Source of the DNA: Rotaria socialis
Taxonomy: Eukaryota > Rotifera > Eurotatoria > Philodinida > Philodinidae
Reading direction: 5' to 3'
Length of the DNA: 64,000 bases
NCBI GenBank assembly: GCA_905331475.1
Contig: CAJNYU010001940.1
Span: forward strand, 1 to 64,000
The notes beneath the pieces are model-generated. The model was given only the letters and a program-made list of their open reading frames with translations. It was not told the DNA's origin and did not search any database. The position numbers and the translations under genes were made by a program. Below are positions 10,024 to 20,261 of the stretch, piece by piece (within the stretch, counting starts at the first letter, position 1; every line of letters begins with the position of its first letter).

Positions 10024-10088
10024 ATTTTATAAATAAATTGTCTGATGAAGTCAACATCGTTGACGAAACGTCACAATGAAAATAAAAT
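10024..10088 (+). ncRNA. Hammerhead ribozyme motif, type I-like, plus-strand copy
   Basis: Core strand 1 is CTGATGA at 10042-10048. Stem II is GTCAAC (10050-10055), loop ATC, GTTGAC (10059-10064). Core strand 2 is GAAAC at 10065-10069, followed directly by GTC (10070-10072), the cleavage triplet. Stem I pairs ATTGT (10037-10041) with ACAAT (10073-10077), and beyond an internal loop ATTTTAT (10024-10030) pairs with ATAAAAT (10082-10088). Stem III has no hairpin: ACGT is self-complementary, so it would form only between two molecules, as proposed for minimal retroelement hammerheads. One extra A separates CTGATGA from stem II, which could weaken activity. Confidence 0.75.
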
Positions 10089-10679
10089 TTTAACAGGAAG
10101 AGAAAAACAATTTAATAAATCAAATAAATTATCAATAAACTTTCTCAAAACTCAAGAACTCCCTGTGAAATTTCGGTAACATCCTTTGATGGTTATCAGC
10201 GAAATCTTGTCCGGATCTTGACAAGAAAACATCAAGTGTTTTACTAGGGGTCGTTTGAATAGTTTTTGGTATGTGACCCTAGGGAAAATCTTTGACGTTT
10301 CAGTGCCAGATCCTTTTCGAGATACGACTACCCAGTGAAAAATATTTGAAAAACAAACCGGCATGGAACACGTTCAAAAACAAAGTTGGCTTTTTTAAAG
10401 AAAATAAAACGTTCTAGAAAAGGTGGAATGCATTTCAAAATGGAACGGTCAAAAACACATTCCAAAAAAAAAGTGGAAGGCATTTTTTGCCGTTCCATTT
10501 TCGGAACGAACTCCGGTTTTTCTGGAAAGTTTTCTTTTCTTAGAAAAAAGTCAAAGTTGTTTTGTGGAACTCTTTCTTGACCGTTATCACCTAGACTTAC
10601 ATCTCTTACAAGAATCCTCGTAAAAAAGTGAAGTTAACATGTGATTCGCCGGAAGATGTATTCTACTCTGAAAAAAAAG

Positions 10680-10960
10680 GAGTTCTACAGAACCTTTTAG
10701 TGGGCTCTGGTACCTGGTAAAAGACAGAACCCCCAAGAAGGTTCTGTCCAGAAGTGGGTTCCGTGAAAAATCAACAGAACCATTTATAATGTCTCACCAG
10801 AAATGGTTCAGTCTAAAACGGTTCCGTCAGTAACTAACCGAACCAATGATAACCACTCATCAAGTGGGGTTCGATACTACAGAAAAGTTACCACTTTCAC
10901 TGGTTTATCGAAAACCATCTGTTAGTCGGGAGATATTGGTTCTGTATCACACAAATAGCT
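10680..10960. repeat. Left subterminal repeats (GGTTCTGT/AGAACC type)
   Basis: Several diverged copies of GGTTCTGT and ACAGAACC in mixed orientation, matching the longer array at 14359-14871 and 15836-16020 near the other end. Non-coding. Confidence 0.7.
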
Positions 10961-11040
10961 CAGTCTTTCGCAACTAGGGTGCCTCACCATAAAAAGACAC
11001 ACCAATGAAAAGTCTAAACAAGTTTGCAGATACATCCCAA

Positions 11041-11740
11041 CATAAAAAAATACTTACGGTTTCAATTCAAGCGTATAACTTACAAATGATATACCATCAA
11101 GACAAACCTAAATAAAAAAAAAGAAAATATATTAGTTTCATTTCCACAGATCTAACTTACCATTTCAATATTATCTCAAGACAAACCTAAATAGAAAAAA
11201 GAAAATATATTAATTTCATTTCAACAGATCTAACTTACCATTTCAATATTATCTCAAGACAAACCTAAATAAAAAAAAGAAAATACATTAGTTTCATTTC
11301 CACAGATCTAACTTACCATTTCAATATTATCTCAAGAAAAACCTAATTAAAAAAAAGAAAATATATTAGTTTCATTTCAAATATACATGTACACTTAAAT
11401 ATAACTCACCTTCAACAAGTCATGAAGATAAACCTAATTATAAAAAAGAAAAATATCTATTCTGCATTTCAACATATATAACTTAACATTTATATTTTCT
11501 CAATAGGAACCTAAATAAAAAGGAAGATATTTATTTTTAATTTCGACATATATGACGTACCATTGATATTTTCTCAATATGCACTTCAATAAAAATGAAA
11601 AATATCGATTCTTTTATATCAATTATCTAACTTGAAATTAATATAGCATCGATATGGATCGATGGCATATAGTAGAAAATATTTTGTTTGTTGCTCTAAT
11701 ATATAAGTTAGCGTTGATATACCATCGAATTGAACGGAAA
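11041..11740 (-). repeat. 78-79-bp tandem array of intron/mini-exon-like units
   Basis: At least four close copies spaced 78-79 bp (unit starts near 11101, 11180, 11258, 11336) and several decayed ones on either side. On the minus strand each unit reads as a T-rich tract ending TTTAG, then a conserved block of about 26 nt (GTTTGTCTTGAGATAATATTG plus AAATG), then the donor-like GTAAGTTAG. This is the exact architecture of an acceptor, a mini-exon and a donor. It lies just downstream of the minus-strand gene 12003-14187. The block is not a multiple of three and contains stops in one frame, so use as coding exons is doubtful. Confidence 0.6.
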
Positions 11741-12002
11741 TAATCGGAGTCGTGTCATTTTGTTTTTTTCGGTATGTATTTCACAAATGATTATATTATA
11801 AATGAGGATTTAGCAAAAGAAGACTTGATGAGACAAGTACTTTCTTCGGAAATTGTAATGTGATATTGTGCATAAGGAAAGAAATAACAAGCAGAAAAAA
11901 TCACTCTAATTAGTTACACCCCTCCTTTTTACAATATCAGGAAAACATAACGAGCAGGAACTACGAAAAAATGTAATGTTTTTCTTTTAAAAGAATGAAG
12001 GA

Positions 12003-14187
12003 CTATGTCAAACGAAATCTCTTGGATTGTAGACGACCTGATGATCTTGCTGCTTCTTCATTGGATGTTGTCTGTTTACGTTTTTTTGGATGCTGTGTTG
12101 ATATAGTTGTTGCTTCAGTATCGAAAGAACTTCTCTAAATTGTTTGAAAAATATTTACATCGCTAACAGGATCTAATGATTGTTTTCTCGATGACATAAA
12201 CTCATTTTCTGGTGTGCTTGATACCGTGCGTGTATTTTCCTTGACAACTGAAATGAAATACTAGACAAAGTATAAAATAATTATTGAAGAGGAATTTTCA
12301 AAATAATCGATCAAAGATTTTTGAATAAGCATTGCAAAATCTTTTCCTGTTAATTGATGAAGCACGTTTTTAAAGCATGATCATTTGTAGTATTTTTTAA
12401 GCCTTACCCAATTCTTGTTTATGATTAAATGAATGATTAAATGTGGGTTCTTAACTAACATTATTTATTTGTTGATTTTGGATAAAATGTGTTTCTTCCA
12501 AGACATTTGAATCATTTTCATATGTTTCAGTTGATGTTGTAGTGTGAATCATACTCATGTTGTTCACCGTTGTTGTTTTAGTTTGATGTTGATGAACAAT
12601 TGATTTGTTTTCAATTATATAATCCCACGATAAAAGAAGCTTTCTCAATGATTTGCTAAGTTCATTTTGATCTTGAAACATTATTCCATACAACAAATTA
12701 ATACCAAGATAATGACGTGTGAATTTTATTTCGAAAATATTATATAAACAAAGTAGAATTGATATTGCCTCTTGAGCAGACGTTGTTTGTTCAATGAGCT
12801 GATAATCAAGATACAGCTCATATTTAGCATTTAGCATTTTAATACAAGAAGCTGGTATTACTGGATCCTAAAAGAAGGAAAAAAATAAATACGATCAATT
12901 TCGAGGTTTTGAAGATATGAAAGATTAATGAAACAGTATTTGTGTTACATTTCTTGTATAATTTAAAATATAAATAAATGTAATATTACTTTTTCAGTTA
13001 AAACATATGTTACAGGATCTTGGAAATACTGATATAGCAGTTTTATCACCCGGGTTGGTAAAAAAACCTAGAAAACAAAATCAGAAAACCAACTGCGAAC
13101 ATCATTTTAACTAGTTAAATATTATTTTACCTGATATAAACATAGAATTATCCGGTAATTTTTCAAATAACACAGGCAAAAATAATTCTACATTACGTGC
13201 AATATTTGTATCAGTTGTCATTCGTACTTCTTCGAAAACCTAAAAAGGTAAAAGATGAATTATTGCTGATGATAACAAAATTTGCATACAACTTACCAAA
13301 GGTGGCAACGAATAAGCCGGATACTCCAACAAAACTTCTTTAATAACATTATTACATGTGAATAACCGTCGATAACTAAATGTTTTTCTCTAAGAATATA
13401 TTATTGCTCCCATGTCGACTGGTTGTTTATTAAATTCATCTTTTAACATCTGATTAAGCTTGAACATATCTTGTTCATCATCTAATCGACCAATAAACAT
13501 CTGGAAGAGAAAGAAAAAATATATTGTATAATTAAAAAGACATTCAAGAAAGAAAATGAAAATAACTTACCAATTTTTCAGTCTTTCTCTCGGCTGAAAC
13601 TAAATCAGTTTTTTTTACTGGTCTTCCTGGACCTTTACCAAACTTGTTTTTATTTCGTTGAACTTGTGCATTGATCTTTTGTAATGGTTTTCGTTCATTC
13701 TTGAATTTCTGTTTAATGGATTGTCGATATTCATTCTAAAAGAAAAAAATGCGCAACATTATTATCTACTGGAATATTTAATGATCGTAATATAGCTTTT
13801 GCTATAATAATATAATCTTGTGATTTTGGATATCTAAAAGAGAACAATTACGTATTCAAAATATAAGTTAAAGACATACAATCAACTATCACTTACAGCA
13901 AATGATGCTTATTTGCAATATCATCATAGACCAAATTCAACAATACTCTTCTTAAATAACTATGAGCAGCTAATTTTGTGAAGTCCTTCTGATTGATAAA
14001 AAATTTTAAATCAGCTGGAAATGGTGGTAATTCATAATCTTCTTGGAGTTTAATTTCCTTCTCTATTAATTGTTCATCATTTTCTTCATCATCAGAATGA
14101 TTATTACTTGAATTAATTGTTTAACAAGATTACTATGGACTGATAAGTATTTTCAATGGAATGGTGATTTATTTCAATCTGATTCTA
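12003..14187 (-). pseudogene. Decayed multi-exon gene, SAMD3-like uncharacterised metazoan family
   Basis: Minus-strand exons separated by short introns with good GT-AG borders give a continuous protein. From the N-terminus: an acidic stretch and ELPPFPADLKFFINQKDF (about 13910-14110), YPKSQDYIIIAKAI (about 13780-13850), a basic QSIKQKFKNERKPLQK segment with an AT-hook-like GKGPGRPVKK (13570-13737), then exons with KLLYQYFQDPVTYVLTEK and a conserved-looking C-terminal block (12451-12866), and a Lys/Arg-rich tail ending at a TAG at 12003-12005. From memory this order resembles proteins annotated as sterile-alpha-motif-domain-containing-3-like in fish and invertebrates; the function is unknown. 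Two in-frame TAG codons (in the exons at about 13300-13500 and 12010-12250) and a frame shift near 14123 argue for decay, unless small introns explain them. The exact 5' end is not found. Confidence 0.5.
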
Positions 14188-14358
14188 AAACAAAAAATAA
14201 ACAAAAGCAAACGAGTTCAATAAATTAAATCAGTAGAACAAATTCATTCCGTTTTCATATTTCAAGTGAACAAAAACAAACGAAATTCTTCATCGCCAAC
14301 AATTATCGTGCTATCAATGTATAATAATGTATCGCGAAAAAAAAAGAAAGGAAAATAA

Positions 14359-14871
14359 ATGAGAAAAAGGTTCTGTCAAATATATTCTACGTCATTTTTG
14401 AAAAAATATTTTCTTACCGAACTTTTTAAAGTTCCGCATTATAGGACAGAACCTTTTCGGTTCAGATTCATCCAACAAAAAACTTTGTATGGTTCAGAAT
14501 TAATGGACAGAACCTTTTCGATTCTATATAATGGAACACAGAACTTCATACGGTTCAGTATTTAATAGGCAAAACCTTTCTGGCTTCGTATTATCTGACA
14601 GAACCTTTTCGGTTCAGTGTTGTCCAAAAAAAACTTTACATGGTTCAGTATTTGTGTATAGAACCTTTTCGATTCCATACAATCGATCACAGAACTTCCT
14701 ACGTTTCAGAATTTAATAGGCAAAACCTTTTATGGTTTAGTATTTCTGTACAGAACCTTTCTGGTTCAGTATAATCGGATAGATAATTTTCCATGGTTCA
14801 GCATTGCTAGACAGAACCCTTAGATGTTCCGCATTTATAAGACAGAACCTGATGGGTTCAGTGAATCTCTG
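14359..14871. repeat. Subterminal AGAACCTTTTCGGTTCAG repeats
   Basis: Around ten diverged copies of a roughly 40-60-bp unit with the core CAGAACCTTTTCGGTTCAG, containing the inverted pair GAACC/GGTTC. They resume at 15836-16020 after a nested insertion. Open frames across them (Arg/Phe/Thr-rich) are repeat artefacts. Confidence 0.8.
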
Positions 14872-15829
14872 AACTTTGGTTGACAGTAAAAATGTCGACA
14901 GTGAAAATGTCGACAGTAAAATGTCGAAAAAACGAAAAAGTAAAAATATCGGAAGTAAAAATGTCGACAGTAAAAATGTCGAAAACAGAGTAGGGATTCA
15001 TGAAAAATGTCGTGTTCAGAAAAAAACCCAAGTAGTTCTATTGATTCATTATTATAAGAGGTTGTCCCTTATTCGAAGTAATGAAATTTAAATCACTGTT
15101 GATGTTGCGTGTCGATTCCGTGACGGCTTCCATATGTATCAGTGGCGAAGCCAGGGGTGCTAGGGGGGCCTAGCCCCCCTAGAAAGTTTTGAGCTCCCCT
15201 AGCGAGAATTTAGAAAATGCATTTTTTCATATAAATATGTAGTAATGGTTGCAATTTCATGTTTTAGCCAGTGTTCCCAGCTATGAAACTCAAAAACTCT
15301 CGCAAGAATCGAGAAAAACTTTCAAAATCCCCCAAAAAATTCCAGAAAATCTTCAGAAACTTCAGAAAAACCTTCAAAAGAACCAAAAAATGTTCAAAAA
15401 AATTTCAAAATTCTCCAAGAATCTAAAAAAGCTTTCAAAATCCGAAAAAATCCAGAAAAATTGTCAAAATTCCCAAAAAAATACGAAATGACTTTCGAAT
15501 TCTCAAAAAATTCACGAAAAGTTTTTTCGGGGGCTGAGCCCCCCTAGCCCAAAATGCTGGCTCCGCCACTGATATGTATATTTATCACTCGAATAATGAA
15601 TAATTGAAGAATAATTTTCTTATTCTTTTCTATTACATTGTACTAAGTGACCAATGTCTGATAGACCAATGATAGATTTAAACGAACATAAGTCGCCATC
15701 GATCCAACAATAATAACATATTCATCGAATATCTTTCAAAACACTCCTTCTTTTAGAATTTTTAATTTTATTTTTATAAATTTCTTTCGACATTTTGAAC
15801 TTTCGACATTTTTACTGTCGACCAAAGTT
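14872..15829. mobile_element. Nested repeat element with AACTTTGG ends and GTCGACAGTAAAAAT units
   Basis: The left end AACTTTGGTTGACAGTAAAA and right end TTTTACTGTCGACCAAAGTT are inverted. Just inside the left end are about seven tandem copies of a 15-bp unit (AAAAATGTCGACAGT); the right end has about two. The middle contains a hAT MITE (15140-15571) and AT-rich unique sequence. No coding potential. It separates two halves of the AGAACC array, so it inserted after that array formed. Confidence 0.65.
15140..15571. mobile_element. Nonautonomous hAT MITE with perfect 8-bp TSD
   Basis: The ends are CAGTGGCGAAGCCAG and CTGGCTCCGCCACTG. The octamer ATATGTAT is duplicated exactly at 15132-15139 and 15572-15579, diagnostic of hAT. 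Inside the ends are inverted GGGGGGCCTAGCCCCCCT/GCCCCCCTAGCC blocks. The centre is a diverged A-rich array with cores such as TTCAAAATTC and CAGAAAA, which opens a Lys/Gln-rich frame that is not a gene. Confidence 0.93.
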
Positions 15830-16695
15830 GAGTTTACCGGGTTCGGTACCGTCGAACTAAAACTTTGCATAGTTTAGCATTACATGGCAGAACCTTTTTT
15901 GGTTCAGTATTATATGGCAGAAATTTTTTTGGTTCAGTATTATTGGGCAGAACTATTGATAGTTTTTTAACTGCTATGCAGAACTTTACATGGTTCTGCA
16001 AGTCCTGCAGAACCAAAAAAAGTTCGGCAAACCTCCTTTTTTTCCAGAGTAGTAGAACTCGACGAGCTCTATCCAACGGTGCGCTCCAATTTTTCATAAC
16101 TCGAAGTGTTATTCGAAATTTGTTTTTTTGAAAATCAGAGCTATCCACTATAAGGCACAACTCGTCGAGATTCCACCATTTTTGACGTCATTTTGAACTT
16201 TTCGTGTGCCACAGTTGTCAATTTTGGTTCAAAATTGACGTTAAATCAAGATGAAAAATTCAACAATTTCGAGACGGAAGACAATGCATTCTTTTCTTCT
16301 AAGAATGATTTTAGATTGTCTGAAAAGCGTTCATCAATTCAAAGAATCCATTCCTAGGCGTTGTTCTAGAGAATGTCAAAGAAAGGGATCTCATTTTGAT
16401 AGAACTCTATCCTGACCGTTTAAAAAAAAGAATGGACAGAAACTCATTTTATTGCTGCAGGGAACGGTTCAGACCGCTTTCTGTATACATAGAGAACACT
16501 TTTTTGAGCTGAGAGGAAACCACTCCGTAATAGTTTGGAACAGTAAAGAACACGTTCCTTCTGATTCAGAATATTTCGTTTCGTTTATGAACGTGTTCAC
16601 TAAATTGTGGAACGAGTTCTTCACCTAAAAGACAAGCTTCCATTTTTTCATAAACGCGTTCTATGCCGTTTTTTTTTCAAATATTTTTCACTGGG

Positions 16696-19600
16696 TAGGA
16701 TCCTGCAATGATTCACTCTTTTTCCCCGAGGAAACAACTAATTCCTGAAAGAAACGTGTAGCGGTAAAATCGAAGGATCTTGCCAGGATTTGGAACAAGA
16801 TTTTCAATGATCCTGAAAAGATTACTATTGTCTTTTTAACCAAGAATAAGCCAGGAAATCCATAAATCCTGAAAGAAAGGTGAAGCCATGAAATTCAAGG
16901 ATCCTGCCAGGATTGGAAGCAGGACTTTTCGAAGATCCTGTCATATTGACTTCAAGATTTTTATAGGATCCTTTCAGGATTTTCACAGCTATTGTTAAAA
17001 AAATTTAGAATCCGCCCAGGATACTATTTGATTCCATGACACATTTCTTTAGTTTTCTTCAAGGAACCTGGCAAGATCTATTACAATTCAGTCTGTATTA
17101 CTTTGTTAGTGTATACTTACGAGTGTAGAACTTACCAGTATCGTGAGAGAATTGTACCAGGATCGTTGTAGGATAATCTAAACAGAACAGTAGAAATGTG
17201 AACACATAGAGTATTGATCTTTAGACATTCAGTACATGAACTGAACAGCTAACCCAGCTGGACTGTGTTCTCGTTTAGAAGTGAAGCAACATGTCATTTT
17301 TATGCTTATTTCGTTCTTAGTTTTTTGTTATTCATTTAATTCAAAATTTAATAAATTCATTACTCATTTTCTGCTGTTTTCTTCGCCTTTTGTCATCCAT
17401 TTAATTCGAAATTTAACGAATACATCTTTCAATTTATCCGTTAGTTTTTTGTGTTTTTTTTTATCATTGGCTTAACTAAAAATCATCTAATTTTTGTTAT
17501 TGTGTACTTTCATTTAATTATGTTCGTAGGAAGGTGAGTAGCTTGTGGGAATCATAAATTCATCACAAAAAGGAACGAAAGAACAGCGAGAACGAATAGA
17601 AATTACCGGACAAGTATCAACATGATCAGGTTTTAAGAGAGGTGGTTCAGCCTTAGGGAAAATCATTGATGTTTCCATTCCCGATCTTTGACAGATCCGT
17701 CCAGGATCCTGCGAGGATTCCCTATTTTTTCCTGAGGAAACGATAGAATCCTGAAGAAAGCGTGCAGCCACGAAATCCCAAGATCCTGACAGGATTGAAA
17801 CAGGATTCAATCAGGATACTTGCAGGTTTATCACTACTTTTGAACTGAGAACCGTTTAGGAAATCAATAAATCCTGAAAGAAGCGTGCAGCCACAAAATT
17901 TCAAGATCCTGGCAGGGTTCAGAACAGGATTTAATCAAGATCCTGAACGGTTTACCGTTAGATTTAAAATCAGGAATTTGGCCAGGAAACCTTAAATCCT
18001 GAAAAAAGCATGTAGCCACGAAATTTTCAAGATTTGCACAGAATTCAAACAAGATCTTAGAAGGAACCGACCAGGATTTCAATGATTCATAATGAAAAAA
18101 TTCTGGTTATATCGTCCAGGATCTTAGTAGATTTCCTATGGAATATTGTCATATTTCTTGACAAGATCTTGGCAGGATTTATCAAGGTTTCCTTCAAGAT
18201 GTGATCAGATTTGTTGACAGGATCTTTGCAGGATTATCTAAAGAGAACAGAAAAGAAATGAACACATAGAATATCGATCTGTAGACCTTCAGTTTACATA
18301 CCGATCAGCTTACCCTGCTGGATGTGTCATGTTATTAGATATAGTTTCAACCTTCAATATCTTCATTTCTATCTTAAATCTTAACTTGTATGTGAATTTT
18401 TTATCAACATAATTATTTTGAGAGAAAATTACAAAAAAAAAATTTCATTTTAAATACTCATTTCAGTTGAAAAAATTCAACTATATCGTGTTCGACTTTA
18501 ATTTGATTTAATAAATATTTTTTCAACTTTAACAAATAAATGGAATGCACAACAGTTTTTACCGAAACATTTTAATTACTTAAAAACAAATTATTTAGTT
18601 AAAAAAATAGTAATTACAATCAATCAACCGATGGGAATTCCTTAATTTACTAATTTTCCTTGTATTATTCAATATAAAATAGGATAGACGATTACTTTTA
18701 TATCTTGAATATCACATCAATTTCAATATAGAATATATATTTTGAAAAGATTTCGCAAAAACTTTAAAAAGTTTGTCATAATCTGTTTATTTGCTTTTGC
18801 ATAGATTTAAATCATGATCAGAATAAAAATAATAGTAGATTCCTATCAATTGTCAAAATTTCATCACGGTCAGAATAAAAACGTAGTAAATCTTGAAAAA
18901 TCATACAATTTGTAGAGGCCTTATTCAATTTTGATATTGAAATTCTATTGTGATTTTTAGATGTACAGATCTTGGACTGATCTTGGGCAAGAGGCAGATA
19001 ACGTCTTGATGAAATCTTTTTATGTATTCTTGCCAGGATCCTAAACAGGGCTAGTTATAAATCTTGGTAGGAGCCTGAATATAAAATTCTGAATACACTT
19101 CAAACGCCAGCATGCAAAGATCTTAACTAGATTCTTGTACATTCACCTCAGGATTTTGATCATACCTGCACCACTTTGTAAGGATCCAAAAACACTTGTT
19201 CTTGGGCAGATCCTTGTAGAATCCTGGAAAAACCTACGAAAGATGAACATAACAAAAATAAATCGAAATCGAGACAGGATCTTGAACAGGTCTAGAGTAA
19301 AACCTGACGAAATCTTGATCGAAACCTTTCTATAATTCTTTTCAGGGTTCTGAAAAGAAGTAAGAGTAAATCCTGGTAGGATCCTGAATGCTTATTTCCC
19401 AAACAAATCTGAGCAGGAACTTGAAGATATCCTGACTCCAACGTGGGAGAAATGATTACATTTATGACGCTGGAAGTATTCTTCACAAATGAACAGCACT
19501 AAGTAGCGTGAACAGTAAATTGCAAAGGTCTTAAGGGAATTCTTATCAATGCTTGTGAAGATCTTCATCGGATGCACTTCTAAATCCTGACAGGATCCGG

Positions 19601-19900
19601 AAATGAAGATTTGGTTTAAATCCTGGTGGAAACCTATTAACACCTTGCCAGAATCCTCTGTGATAATCCTGTCAGGATCCTTCGTAGGATCGCGAATGAA
19701 TCCTGTTAGGATTCAAGAATTTCTATTCAGAAAAAGATCTGACCAGGATCCTAAAAAAATCCTAAACAGGATCCTGCTTAACCTTAAGGAATCCTGGCAA
19801 CATGAATTGTTAGGATTTAAGACAGGATCCTGAATGAAACTTGCCAAGATCCTTGAGATTCAGGATCCTGAAAGATCCTTCCAGGCTTTCTCAAGGGATG
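16696..19900. repeat. GGATCC-rich degenerate satellite with about 121-bp units and a segmental duplication
   Basis: The block is dominated by AGGATCCTG, CAGGATT and AAGATCCTG cores. A longer unit containing GAAAGAAGCGTGCAGCCACG recurs at about 16746, 16877, 17755, 17876 and 17997, the last three spaced exactly 121 bp. A higher-order direct duplication is visible: the sequence around 17175-17275 (AACACATAGAGTATTGATCT) recurs at 18240-18335, with the upstream 0.5 kb also repeated. The stretch 18340-18960 is AT-rich without the motif. All short frames here are repeat artefacts. Confidence 0.75.
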
Positions 19901-20261
19901 AACAGAATTGAGGCTATGGGATATTCGGAGCTTTTACTTGCCATGCTTTAGAATTGCTTATTTGGTGAAAAGTAAAACGTATGCGTGATTCTCGAATAGA
20001 GAAAACTGTAGATATTTAGTAGCTTCGGGTTCAAACTTATGGGGGATGCAATGTCAACTTGAGTAGATGCACCAATAATCTTTTGACCCACTATATATGA
20101 ATCAGTTTCGTTCCCGCCTTTGTTCGATAGATAATCGCTGATTGCTGCCCCGAATATAGTAGTATTACTCGCTACCCTCTTTTACTAGTCACAAGCAGTA
20201 CCGATCGCCCTCTCAGTACCAGATATATCAACCACTCATCAAATGTAACAATACTGTCAAA
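19900..20261. other. Intergenic, nothing recognised
   Basis: Unique-looking sequence between the satellite block and the foldback arm. No open frame or repeat of note. Confidence 0.35.

Larger units (their letters stand above)
9765..10156. mobile_element. Foldback retroelement fragment with two opposed hammerhead ribozymes (Penelope-like?)
   Basis: Two near-identical arms of about 150 bp (about 9775-9930 and 9980-10130) lie head to head around a spacer of about 60 bp. The unit is flanked by the 13-bp direct repeat AACTCCCTGTGAA at 9752-9764 and 10157-10169, a target duplication longer than DNA transposons usually make but normal for Penelope-like or LINE-type insertion. Each arm carries a hammerhead ribozyme core in opposite orientation. 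Hammerheads occur in the repeats of Penelope-like elements and in bdelloid Athena-type elements (from memory), and inverted partial copies are common in that class. No reverse transcriptase is present, so this is a short nonautonomous or truncated copy. Confidence 0.75.
10666..16049. mobile_element. Nested TA-flanked element with CTCTG ends carrying a decayed gene
   Basis: The left end is CTCTGAAAAAAAAGGAG and the right end CTCCTTTTTTTCCAGAG, inverted repeats flanked by TA on each side (10664-10665, 16050-16051). Both subterminal regions are filled with diverged copies of AGAACCTTTTCGGTTCAG in both orientations. The interior holds a minus-strand multi-exon gene (12003-14187) and a downstream array of intron-like units. 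No DDE transposase is recognisable. It has itself been invaded by the 14872-15829 repeat element, which contains a hAT MITE. The superfamily is unassigned; a TA target is compatible with Tc1/mariner-like or other TA-specific groups. Confidence 0.7.
10331..16695. mobile_element. 6.4-kb TA-flanked element with CCCAGTGAAAAATATTTG ends (nest of elements)
   Basis: The left end CCCAGTGAAAAATATTTG and right end CAAATATTTTTCACTGGG are perfect inverted repeats. Imperfect pairing continues inward (GGCATGGAACACGTT against AACGCGTTCTATGCC). The flanks are TA on both sides. The flanking satellite resembles the uninterrupted paralogue at about 17640-17720, which has a single CA at the junction and so acts as an empty site supporting a two-base duplication. 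The ends match the two small CCCAGTG MITEs, so the outer element was probably a non-coding foldback of about 1 kb that later received the 10666-16049 element. Confidence 0.8.

Noticed and set aside
11041..11740. CRISPR-like array
   Set aside because: Units are continuous tandem repeats with no unique spacers, in a eukaryotic context.
14359..14716. Two Arg/Phe/Thr-rich frames
   Set aside because: They translate the subterminal AGAACC repeats.
15249..15491. Lys/Gln-rich 80-residue frame
   Set aside because: It is the A-rich internal array of a hAT MITE whose ends and target duplication are exact.
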